Shown: one piece after another, positions 1 to 10,800 of the stretch | Layout of the letters: the number at the start of each line of letters is the position of its first letter | Numbering within the stretch: the first letter of the stretch is position 1 | Assembly (NCBI RefSeq): GCF_029227915.1 | Contig: NC_079884.1 | Location: 10,230,001-10,294,000, forward strand | Length of the DNA: 64,000 nucleotides | Source: Hydractinia symbiolongicarpus | Lineage: Eukaryota; Cnidaria; Hydrozoa; Anthoathecata; Hydractiniidae | Direction: 5' to 3' | Notes under the pieces: model-generated | What the model saw: only the letters and a program-made list of their open reading frames with translations | What the model was told of the DNA's origin: nothing | Database searches by the model: none | Made by a program: the position numbers and the translations under genes

Positions 1-600
1 GCAGAGAAAAAATATCAAATCTTATTTAAAAACGAAATGTGAATTGATAACTGGGTTATGGTGAGAGGATTTAAGCAGGACAGTTAATGAAGGTGTATGC
101 AAAAATGTTTTATTGGGTGCTAATAGAAATCGTGATTAAATATAAATGGACGATTTTAGAGGTATTTCTGATTTATGAGATTCCTTTTGGATATTGCAAC
201 GTGTTTTATTTTAAATGAAAGTAAAATATTATCCGCAACAATAATCTTAGCAATAACAGTTTTTAATTTCTATTAATTGACTGACTTCTAAAGCTACTCG
301 TCTGTACTAATATACAAGAGTAGCGTAAAATCGTGACGGTTAAGATTTTTTCTAAATCGTAATTTCTGAACTTCATTTCTTTAGAAACTCACATCAAAAT
401 ATTTGCAGGAAATCAACTGGCAACGTGTTTAATTAATTGATTTATTGATCGAATATGGAAGCGAATAAAATTTTAAACGTTGTTCAACGACACATAATGA
501 CGCATATTTCGAAAGTTAAAGCTGTGCAACGAGACATCTTGTGCAATTGAATTCTCTTGCAACTAATAAGAAACAAAGACATGTCTTGTTAAAACACCAT
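1..600. other. Non-coding AT-rich sequence
   Basis: No open frame of useful length, splice-flanked exon or repeat with recognisable ends was seen here. Confidence 0.5.
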
Positions 601-601
601 G

Positions 602-905
602 CCAAATAAAGTGTAACACCACAGATTCCTCCCTTTACGTCGACCCTTTTTTAAAGTTAATATTTGTAATATTTTCCAGAATATCACTGATTGACTTATT
701 GACTGCAGAGTTTTGACTGTATCACCTAATAGCTTAGTGGTAAAGCAGGACACCTTCAAATGTCTCGACGTAGGTTCGATTCCTACTTGGTTTTACAGTT
801 GAAATCTTTGCGTGTCAGCCAGTTATGACGTAATATTGGAAAATAATTTCCTCCTTGTAATCTTCTATGTTCCTTTGTAAAGCTGCGTGACACTTTATTT
901 GGTGT
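602..905. repeat. Short inverted repeat enclosing a tRNA-like unit
   Basis: The motif CCAAATAAAGTGT near 603 returns as its reverse complement, ACACTTTATTTGG, near 890-902. One base past the shared block differs, and similarity then fades. The pair encloses the tRNA-like sequence at 722-797. It may be a small foldback or miniature element, or chance within an AT-rich region; no target duplication was identified. Confidence 0.4.
722..797 (+). repeat. tRNA-like sequence, probably a SINE head
   Basis: The stretch carries an A-box-like motif, TAGCTTAGTGGTAAAGC, and a perfect B box, GGTTCGATTCC, inside a 5-bp T stem (GTAGG/CCTAC). The anticodon arm folds only with an 8-base loop, and the would-be acceptor ends do not pair well. 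It therefore looks like a tRNA-derived repeat head or a tRNA pseudogene, not a working tRNA. Confidence 0.5.
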
Positions 906-1424
906 GTTTATGTTTACGTTGTAAGAATGAAGAAAAAAATAATTAGAAACACGTACTTTCAGCCACATAATGTGGAATCGTTTTTGTTTTGTTTGTTCTT
1001 GTTTTTTCTCATTATGATTCGAATCCAGTATGTGGTAAATGGCCCTACAATCGCTGCCGCCGCCGTGACGGAAGGGTAAGCCACAAAATCACACAACTCT
1101 GTATGTCTGACTTATTAAGAGACTAAGTACTGAATTTTACTTTTAAAATATTTTTTTTAAAAAAGAGCAACTGGATAATCCAAGTCGGAAGTTCTTGGCT
1201 TAAAAAACAATATAGCACTCGAGCAGAGATCAAATCAAGCAGAGAATTGGCTTAGCTACTCGGATTATTATTTCAATTAGGTGCGATTTTATGCATTATT
1301 ACAATGCATAAAAATTGAGGAACCGAAACGAGCAGCTTTAGCATTTCAATGTAATTTCATATAACTTAAGAAAAGGATAAGAAGGAGGAAATCAAAATTT
1401 TATTTTATTACGTCTGTGCGTGTT

Positions 1425-1692
1425 ATTATTGAACTTTTTTACCCAGGATAGACTTTTCAGTTTCTATTGGTACTGCTATCAACAAGGGTCCGGCGAAAGG
1501 GGTCCTGGTACATTTAAAGCTCCTATCCAAGCGACGAAAGCAAACACAGCAATCGCTTAACCAGACATCGCCTAAGATATTATTCTCAGTGAACGCTAAG
1601 CAAAAAGGAAAGATTCTCACTTTTATAGTCGCTAGCATGACTTGGCCAGGGTTTAAATTCACGACCTTTGCACAGGCAGCAAACGCTCCACC
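1425..1692 (-). mobile_element. tRNA-derived SINE, copy 1
   Basis: This copy aligns by eye with the one at 19485-19775 and partly with 20985-21160. Shared landmarks in plus-strand order are a CCAGGATAG block, 'tatcaa.aag.gt.c.gcga', 'gcatttaaagct', 'caatcgcttaac.agac' and 'ttttatag'. The unit ends at its high coordinates in a degraded reverse-strand tRNA head, with a decayed B box near 1650-1662 and an A-box-like part near 1665-1690. Head-at-high-coordinate orientation means minus-strand transcription. No coding capacity. Confidence 0.65.
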
Positions 1693-1704
1693 ACAAGTCT
1701 ACAA

Positions 1705-1742
1705 GTTAATAAGATATTCATATACTTGAATATCTTATTAAC
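1705..1742. repeat. Perfect 16-bp hairpin, 6-base loop
   Basis: GTTAATAAGATATTCA at 1705-1720 is followed by TATACT and then the exact reverse complement at 1727-1742. It lies immediately beside SINE copy 1. A foldback relic or an AT cruciform are both possible. Confidence 0.8.
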
Positions 1743-3785
1743 AAATCACTTTTATTATCAAGATATAGGTGCCTGTATGGTATTTATGTGCCTAAAAGTA
1801 ATTTCATTTATATTCTTTGCGTCTTCGATTGCGGGAACTAGTTGTACACACAAAATTAAATCAATTCGCTGTATTTATTTAATTTGAAATCTATTACGCC
1901 CTGTTTTGTTTATGAATATCAAAATTTAAGTAGGCTGGTCATTCATCCAATGTCTCCATTGTTTTACACAATAGACCTGTTGTTTTGAATCCCGAAACCC
2001 AGCCGAAATTCTTACGAAGCATATTGTTATGAGAAAAGAATGTGGAGGTACACTATTCTTACTTTATTTTAAGCTTACCTACCCGAACACACTGTTCTCC
2101 TCGTATGACGAAAAAGAATGCCCAGCCAGGTTAGAAATTTGATATTTTTATAAAAAACGCATGTATACGGTATATCATCAAAGCATCAAATTTTTGAACT
2201 CGTTTTTTAAGTAACGTGGACGCCCCATTTTGCTGCTATAAATTTGCGCAAATTTAGTGACTACCTCTAGCCTGTTTTAATTTCTCAAGTTTTTATGGTG
2301 TCCTAAAAGTTTATTTAGTAACTGGCCAGATTAAATTAAGAGGTGTTAAAACCTAGCATTATTTTTGTCACAGGCCAAGTAGCATACACTACTTTGTTTT
2401 TCCAAGTGTAAATTTAACATCAGAATTGGGTGTGTCACTATTGTGAATGTATTGTAGTTGCGAGATAGTATATGCAGCTTCTGAATCTTGTTTTTCTTTG
2501 TCGCGAATCCAAATTTTGATTTTTTTTATAATAGATAGTTTCCATAAATATCGTGAGAATTTATTTTCAGGAATGGGCAATTTTTCAACCTGATCCCAGG
2601 GTACTTTGTATCTTTTTTACATCCAGGATGGCGATACGAAGATTAACTTAGTGCAAGCCTGTTTACGTGTCCATTTTACAACTCAAAATCTGTTTTCGAG
2701 ATTTCTCTTGATAACCTGTTTTTTTCCTAAAAGGTACGCAGTGATAAGTAAGTAAAAACTACGTGAAGTAGATAAATGAACTAGGATTTCTAGCGAGTAA
2801 AAAACAGTGAAGGCAAACCCAAAACAAGGAAAAGTAAAAAGTACGGTTTTGCTTCAGACAATGTCAGAGTTGGTTAGAATCATACTGAGTCTTTGTTTCA
2901 CTGTGTTATATAAAAAAGATATTTTTAGGTTAGCTATGTAATTTTAGTAGTTAGTTTTGTTTTCATACTTTTCTTGATAAGTGTTGTGAATCTGGTTTGA
3001 TAGGATCCTGATTTTTATATTTTAGGTAATACAAAAGTTTGATGTTAGATTGAGCTGATAATTTTTATTATGCTAAGAGTCTGGAAAGCTAAAACGGAAA
3101 CAAAATTATCCTTTTTGTCTCATCACAGCCGAAAAATAGCAGGCAAAATTATGGAGAACTATTTTTAAACAGCAGTTGTTTATCAACAACATGATTTTGT
3201 GAATTTTTGTATACTAATCCATGAGTAACCTGACTAACCCAATTCATAACAATGAATAACAACAAATATTTGTGATGTTCGTCTTTATAATTGTAAATGC
3301 TTGTAGAAAAAAATTGTTTTTGTACCTCTGAAAGAAGTTATTTTAGCAGGACTTATAAATGTTTTGTATTGTTCTAAACAATAGAACTATTTTTATTAAC
3401 CTGCAATTTCGTCCTAATATTCTTACATAGCATGTTCTTATAAAAGAAACGGCGTGTAGCACAAATTTACGGCTATTCAGTAACATCAGATTTCCAACAT
3501 CAAGTCCCAATCAGATTTTTCAGAGAAATCGTCATCTTTGTCATTGACGTAAAGGTTCTCGGGTAGAAAGTCACCGAGTGAGGACTCTCTTCACCTCTAC
3601 AGCTAGCACAATGTCAGCGAAAGAAAATACTTATTCTGTTAATAAGATATATAAACAAAGTGCACGTAATATGTTTGGTATAAAACCAAGACTGATCTTT
3701 TGGGAGAAGTTTTTCTATGCGGTAAATAAAATCTTATGCAAAGCTAGATGCTATGGTCCATGTTCAACCAATTGAGTCTTAAGCC
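1743..3785. other. Non-coding sequence, nothing recognised
   Basis: Only short frames without family motifs. The 65-residue plus-strand frame at 3578-3775 has no recognisable motif and no convincing splice neighbours, so no gene is called. Confidence 0.4.
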
Positions 3786-3794
3786 ATGGTGGAT

Positions 3795-3879
3795 CAACCT
3801 CGTTTCCAGCGCCTTTCTTTATATTGGACGGCGACCGTTCAGAGAGTAAAAGAGACAACAGGGGCTGAGAACAAGGTTA
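3795..3879. mobile_element. Decayed miniature element of the CAACCTCG family
   Basis: The left end reads CAACCTCGTTTCCAG and the right end GAACAAGGTTA, matching the inverted ends of the copies at 20537, 27753 and 28614. The 9-base flanks do not match here, so this is an old or rearranged copy. Confidence 0.5.
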
Positions 3880-4069
3880 AACATTGCTAAACAACTGCAT
3901 GTGTTTCAGATGTCGCAACAGTAGTTATAAATCTCTTGCAACTTGTTGCATAGTTTAATCGAGTAAAAAAATAGTGAGTACCCAGACAGAGAAAGTTTCG
4001 CTGAGGGTTAAAAGTAAAGATTGTTGAATTTTTCAGTGGGAAAGGGTGAATGCGTTTGTAACAGGCCTG

Positions 4070-4366
4070 TTAAAGACAATTTTGGCTGTAGAAACTGGTG
4101 TATTTCGCAGCTGCATTATAGCACACTGTGTCTAATGAACAAGATGGTCCTGTGTTGGATTGTAAAAGACGCTTGGTTGATTTCACTTCGACCTCAGCTC
4201 GTCCATTTGGCTGAGAGTAGTGGGTGGTCTCATCGACAACACCAAGGAACACCAAAGAGAGCAAATTAGTTCTAAAGGCAAGAGATGAGGCCTTTTGTGC
4301 TTGCTTGAGGTAAGCCATATGGAGATGTGAAGGCATTGCACCAACCATACAGGCGATCTCCGACAA
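4070..4366 (-). pseudogene. Integrase-core remnant of the gypsy-like element
   Basis: A 98-residue frame contains HYSQPNGRAEVEVKSTKRLL near its middle. This resembles the segment around the catalytic glutamate of retroelement integrases, where a Q-x-N-G-x-x-E motif precedes a lysine-rich helix. The earlier catalytic aspartates are not in this frame. It lies downstream, in minus-strand order, of the reverse-transcriptase pieces, as expected for a Ty3/gypsy pol. Confidence 0.65.
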
Positions 4367-5636
4367 CTAGGTATTGCTGATCCGAGAAATTGAAGAAGTC
4401 AGCGAATACTCTCTCAAATGTAGTAGACGGTGGGACAGATAGGGTGGCCGGGTAGGATGGTTGTGATAGTTTGTTAGTAGTACATTGATGTCCTCCGTTT
4501 TTCCTGGCCAGAATACAATCGTGCCCTCATTATAGAAACTTCTTGATGAGCAGAGTGTATCGTTTTTAATACGCAAAGGCGAAGAGATTTTGGTATAACC
4601 ACTCTATCCCGATATATCACCACATCATTTGACTCGAGGAGACCGTGACAATACGGCCAATAATTAGCAACAGCGGGAGGAAAACAGCTGTCATCTAAAA
4701 ACCTTGATAGGTTGTTAGCATCAGTTTTGACATGTCCGGATCGATCTCTGACGCTAATCGGTCCAAAGTGGAAAATGTCACAGATGTGGCATTACGTCTG
4801 ATGGTAGCGAGGATCAGTGAGTTAGAAGAATCCGCTAAAGCCGGCTCATCGTCTCCGGTCGTACGCATCGGCAGCATGATTTGTTTTGGCTGGTAGATGC
4901 ATGTTATTGAAAAACCATGGCAACATTCTTTGTTTCAAATGAAATAAGCTAGTGTTGTCTAAAGTATTGTTTCCGAAGATTTTAATAAGAGGCTCGATGA
5001 GAAGATCAGAGCAACCACGGGAGAATAACTTAGTCTGCTCAAGGACACCGAAATATAGCTAGAGCGTCACCCTTGAGAGGAGCGTAATGGTGTTCGGCTA
5101 ATATGCTAACGGTCGGAGCAATCTTGTATGCAAGCAGAGCATGTGCAATGTTTTTGCAATGAGAAATAGCCAATCTGCTGCTCGGACCAGTCAATAAAAA
5201 TGCATGTTGGTCGCTGCAAATAAAATATTTGGACTCCGGTTTTAATTGCATCCACGATAACAGCTTTAGAAGACTCAAATGTATAATTAAATTTGGAATA
5301 CTAGTTAAATAAACATCGGGAAGAGGATAACGGTTAAAAAATTTGTTCACGTATATATGCGTAGTTGAAAACTTGGTTTATCACACCGAACCAACTGTGT
5401 GAGCAATGTAGGTTTCTTTCTGAGTAAACTGGAACTTTTCCGAGTTAAGTACAATACCAGCATTACCAACACGTGTGAGGAAGTCAATAGTCCAACACCA
5501 GTGTTTCTCCAAATTTTTTTATGTTTGAAATCTGCAAGAATTGAATCAAAACTTCCATAAGAACCGTCATCGGAGGATAGGAACCCTTGAGATACCCGCT
5601 TGTAACGCTATCTGCAAAATGGAGTAAGAAAAGTAG

Positions 5637-6178
5637 TCAGATGACAATCGGATTCACGAAGTTGAACACTGTTATATCCATTAGAGGCGTCAGTGATGGT
5701 CTCCCTTTCACAGTGCTTGTTGAGTGGTCAACAGTCCTGCGAGTTAACCTTTTTTGAATTCGTGTAACCACCATGCGGTGACACCAGGTACCAGGCTCAA
5801 CCATATTGACCCTTTTGATAACGCCCAGATATTCCCTTCTCAATGTCCAGGAACATGGATGACTTTGTAACACAACCTCATCCCGAAGATGTACCCAACA
5901 GGAAGCCCATCCATATGGGGTTGATTTTGGTAGGGCACGTATTGAAAGTAAAACTGCTAAATCGCTTGAGAAGCGTGGTATGCCAGCATGCATGGAAAAT
6001 GCAGCTTGTCGCGGCGGTTTGAGACGGTACTCCACCTTGGGCAATCACAAATGCCTCCATCGTCTACCATTGTTCTACTGATAGATCCCACAGATGGCGT
6101 ATTGGTAGCAGATGTTGAAATGGCCTTGGTCGATTTCGTCGCCTGTAGTGCAGTACCTCCCGACAACAATGAAAGCAA
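5637..6178 (-). pseudogene. Reverse-transcriptase remnant of the gypsy-like element
   Basis: Three overlapping minus-strand frames (6178-5957, 6060-5878 and 6044-5637) each hold one piece of the same protein. One has a CDCP start, one a RFSSFTFNTCP segment, and one a WCHRMVVTR...RRTVD segment typical of the early fingers of Ty3/gypsy reverse transcriptase. Moving from one frame to the next requires frameshifts. The polymerase active site itself was not found. A non-functional fossil. Confidence 0.65.
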
Positions 6179-6204
6179 AGTGCGATCCAGTATGACAAGT
6201 TAAA

Positions 6205-6340
6205 GCATTGTGTTGTATTATAGGTAGGGGCGTTTAAAAGAAAAGGGCATTTATGTAATATTTTTACTTTTACAGGGGGTGTTTATTAGAGAGGGCTGTT
6301 TAAAAGAGAGGGAGTATTTATTGGAGAAAGACGGTAATCG
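6205..6340. repeat. Imperfect repeats of a GGGCGTTTA-type motif
   Basis: Successive variants such as GGGGCGTTTAAAAG, GGGCATTTATG, GGGGGTGTTTATTAGAGAG, GGGCTGTTTAAAAGAGAG and GGGAGTATTTATTGGAG occur every 20-40 bases. A related motif on the other strand makes up the array at 52085-52300. Function unknown. Confidence 0.5.
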
Positions 6341-6615
6341 TTTCCCACATTCGCTGCTTGCGTTCCAAGGAGGGAAGGCCGAATCTGTGAATTCACAACT
6401 GCTGCCTTCAATGGAGATTGCGACAACTGGGGTACACCATATCATGGCACCACCGTCTGTATGTACCGTGACTGACTGTAAAGCTGTATCCAACCGTCAG
6501 CTTGCACCTCTCGATCAATTAAATGCCATTTTGGTTCACCGAGGTCGATGGGATTGCAGACACTGACGCTCAATCAAATTTATAGTCCTTTGATTAGTTT
6601 CTCAGATCTGGGTTA

Positions 6616-6967
6616 ATGAGCTCCAGCCACCCTTTGCTACATGCTTTAAAAAAATCACCCATTATAATTGACAATGTCTTCCATGCTTCCATTAAAGGTC
6701 CATCCGACACCGTCAATCACATCTTGTGTAAATCTTTAGTGTACTGCGGTCGTGATAAAAAAGTCGTTGAAAAAAAAGCCAACCATACTCGTCTCCAGGG
6801 TTTGTTGCATGATGAAGCAAACACTTACTTTTACGGCCTCGATGTCAAAATGGCAAGAACCCCTGAGACGAGGTTGTAAGCCAACTGATTCGTACGTTAA
6901 AGATGCCAATATTGAAAAGAATTTAATTGACTTTGATGAAGAAGAAGATGAACTTGTAAAATATTAA
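6616..6967 (+). other. Unassigned open frames, possible fossil coding sequence
   Basis: A frame at 6616-6879 (87 residues) overlaps another ending at 6967 with an acidic tail, DFDEEEDELVKY. No family was recognised and there is no clear upstream exon. The position beside the gypsy-like fossil suggests transposon debris, but a decayed or partial host exon cannot be excluded. Confidence 0.25.
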
Positions 6968-6969
6968 GG

Positions 6970-7812
6970 ATGTATGAAAAATGTCTCACATTAAAAAAAA
7001 AAATTAACAGCTGAGTGTAAGATCAATACATGGATAAATATTATTCAAACAACGACATGTACTTGAATGATTTGATCTGAAAAATAAAATATAAAAAAAA
7101 GAAAGTAATATTCAATTCTTAATACACATTTTTCTTCACATGAAAGTATTTTTTGCTTTTTATTGGCCATTAGTAGCGCGAGATTTTACAATCGTCAAAA
7201 GGGCTCGCGCCTGTCGCACTGCACACCTTGTAAACATTTTTTTTTTTTTTTTTTTACATATATTTGCCACAAATAAATAAATAAACTTACAACAACACCA
7301 AAATAAAATAAAAAGTTATTAACAATTTACAGGTCAACATGGTTTCACTTATAATTAACACACTTGATTATTCAGGATCGAATGAGTGATACAACATTTC
7401 CGAGTTCCATATCTGTCAGCTGGTGGTCCCGAGCGAAGGATCTGCAACCTCTCAGGCAAAGTAGTGTTGATCGCAGCCGACTAAAGGAAATTTTAGTTCT
7501 AATAAACTTCGTGGCTTCTGCGAATCTGATGTTTCTTTTTTCTGAAATCATTTCAGACAGTCTCTGATAAAATCCTTGTAAACATACCGTAGGAAAAAAC
7601 GCACATTATTTAAGGACTCACGTACTACAGTAAAAATTTTGGATTTACACAGCAATTTCACTTTGAATTGTTTGGAGTACGTTATAGCGAAACAGACCAT
7701 TTTATCAAAATAGATTCTGCTTTGTTAGCAACTTTATCCCCGGAGGGAAAAATAAGTTGAGGCGAAACGGTTGACATCAACAGCCACACTTCCTGGTACT
7801 TTAGCTTTCATC
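6970..7812. other. Upstream region of flotillin
   Basis: This contains a run of about 18 T residues near 7237-7254, followed by AT-rich sequence. It should hold the flotillin promoter and any untranslated first exon, but no core promoter element could be fixed by eye. Confidence 0.3.
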
Positions 7813-10800
7813 ATGGGTTTTGAAACATGCGGTCCCAACGAGGCAATGGTTATTTCTGGTAGGTCTATTCTATATCTTGAGTTTAGAAATTGAAAATGAT
7901 TCTGTAAGTTTAATCAAAATAAGAACGTTCAGTGCTGCCATATATGTCGGCAAACTGACACTGTGAGCTGCTTGTCCATATTATTTATTCGGCGTTTCTA
8001 AATTTAAGTAATTGGAAAACAAACACTGTAAGTAGGATCTAAATGCATAAGCAAGAAAGGAACATAATAATTGGAGCTAGCTACATCTCTCAAGCTCCAG
8101 ACACTTCTCATTTTTGGTCATCTGAATATGAGTTGGCAAAACTTTAGAGTAATGTAGCTACAGAACAATTCATAGTTGTTCTGTAGCTAAAGTAATAGTT
8201 TGAGGCTTGCATGTTTTATAGTTACTTCACCACACGTTTTACTACAAGCTACCATTTATGCCCAGGGTTTAATGTTTTTCTAAAGTTATAGACATTTTTG
8301 AATGTTTACATTTTCCAATTGCATGGCAGGCAAAAAGATGCAGGCGCTAGGTGAATTTTTTTTATCTTCTTGTCATTAGAGTTTATGATATTTGTGCAGG
8401 GTATTGCAAATTGCTGATTTATACTTAATATCAGCACTGTACTATATTGTAATGACTGCAAATGTTGATTAAACATTCTTTAGATTGCTATGGCTGCCAT
8501 CATTATTAGGCTTGTTTTGTTTTATTTTCCAAACATTGCTTTCGAAGTGTCATAACAAAGATAAATTTTTATTAACTAGGGTGTGGACATGAAAGACCAT
8601 TATTGATATCCGGAGGTCGAGTGTGGGTTTGGCATGGCTTGCAAAAAGTACAAAAGTAAGTTTTTTTTAAGGCTCGTTCCTTTTGTGGAAAAAAAGTTCA
8701 GAATTCAGTAGTTGCGTTTTGACGATTATGGATTAAAATAATGCTGATAAGATATGGACTATTTTTGCTAAATGCCTAACCAATTTAACTGTTTTTTATT
8801 TTCAGAATCAGTTTAAATGTAATGACATTAAATGTGGACTCACAGAGAGTATACACACTACAGGGTGTTCCCATTTCGGTGACAGGCATTGCTCAGGTAT
8901 TTTAAGTACTTACTTTTATTACCATTTTTAAAGGGGAACTCCAGTAAAAATCACTTTTTTCTTTTTTTTATACGTACTCAGAAGAGCATAAGAAATCAAA
9001 AACAACTTACTTTACTTGTTTTCCTTATTTAAAATTGTTGTACTAGCCTTAGCATATTCGATTTTTTTTCATAAAAAAAAACAGACAAGCGCGATTTCAT
9101 TTAGGACTGGACCTAATTATAAACAATGACGTAACATCGTGCAGAAAGTTTGAGCGAACGCAGAAAACATTCATGTTAAATTTTGCTTTGCTTTTTTTTG
9201 TATGTACTTTACGTTCAAATCTTTAAAAAATGGTTAGTTGTTCTGCATTTGGATGTACCAATCGATCAGAGAAGTGTAAAGAAGTTAGTTTTCACAGAAT
9301 CCCGTCTTTAAAAAAAACGAAAATGGTTTAAAAAATACGCCGTGCAAGTGATCTACCAAGTGATCAAAGTATTTGTATTTGTTCTTTGCACATATAGTTC
9401 TTTAAAAGAGAAATTCAGGAAATAAAGTTCCATAAAGCAGGGTTCAAATTAGAAAAGTAAAGTCAGTTCGCAAAAATTTTGGCACTCTGTAATAAAGTAA
9501 ACCACCATATAGATATGGCCTAAGAACACCTTAGTATGATGGCTTTGAAGGGTCACACTTTCATACCAAAAATTGAAACTTCCATACAAAAAAATTGAAA
9601 CTTTTATAAAATCTCTCAAGGTTTTAGAAACGTTTTTAGAACTTCCACAAAAATCTTTGAAACTTCTACAAAGTCTTGTTGAAACTTCTATAACACATTT
9701 TATTTTTTTCATAAATATTTGAAACTATCAACAGTTCTTGAAACTTGAAAATTCTTGATCAAGCCAAATAGAGATGATCTGAGTAAGAGCTGAAGAGGAA
9801 GGATATATGTCATCTGACTAGTGTCAGATGACATATATGTAAAAGGCTTTTCATATTCTGAAATAAATGGTTTATTGAAACACGTTCATGGGATTGACAT
9901 TAGTTTATCGACTCTTAAACGAAGACTCAGACAGCATGGCTTGAAACGTAGAGTTGAACATAGTTAACTCTTTAAACTTTTTTTTTTAATTCAAATTGAG
10001 TATTACGTGTTTAATATTGAAGTATGAAACAGACACCTTCATAATTTTCAGGCATTCTTCAATTTTCCCAGATATTCATACAAAACAAATCAGGGTTGTT
10101 TTCATTACAATAACTATTTGCTGTTGACTTTGAAGTATTCATCATGTACGATTCCACCTGGCTGTGTACAATATGCTCCAGCACGGCGTCCATGTTTGTT
10201 TATAATTTGGTATTATTATTTTTACGGTAGCCGACAGAACCTTTCAAAAAAGTTATAGAAGTTCCAAAGTTTTTTATAGAAGTTCGCAATTTTTTTTACA
10301 GAAGTTTTTTGAATTTTTCAAAAAATGTTTTTATCTATATAATAATACGCTAAGTGTGTCCGTCTGTCTGTGACATGCAAAGCGGATTTGTTTATTTTCT
10401 TTTGATGCTGCCGAAAAATACATGTCTAATATGTTAAATTTTCTGACATTACGGCGCGACGTCAATAACACTACTTTAACGTCAATATCCTATCTTAAAT
10501 TAATGAAGCCATTAATTTAAGCCAAGCTAAAACTTTGAAGCCGAATAATTTTGGAAACGAGGTGGTGGCGTCAATAATTTTTCACCGTGTGGGTAACTAG
10601 GGACCACCTAGGACCAATTTGGGTAACTTTTCTTTTTAAGGTTTATGATGTCATCAAAAAATCTTCAAACCTTAATATCTCTGAAACTGTTTGTCAAAAG
10701 TACATAATCCTATACATTTTCTTGATCAGCTTTTCAAGATCTATACGATGAAGACATTAGATATATAAAATTCTGGAAAAAAATTTTATGTGTGTTTGCG

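Larger units (their letters stand above)
4040..6180 (-). mobile_element. Decayed Ty3/gypsy-like LTR retroelement, pol remnant
   Basis: Reading the minus strand from 6180 downwards, frames broken by shifts and stops carry pol-like pieces in the expected order: sequence leading into reverse transcriptase, the first part of reverse transcriptase, an unassigned middle, then the end of an integrase core. No LTRs were found at either side, and no continuous pol frame survives. It is an inactive fossil. Family assignment rests on a few short motifs; an exact clade cannot be given. Confidence 0.7.

Noticed and set aside
722-797. Functional tRNA gene
   Set aside because: The B box is perfect, but the acceptor stem does not pair and the anticodon loop has 8 bases.
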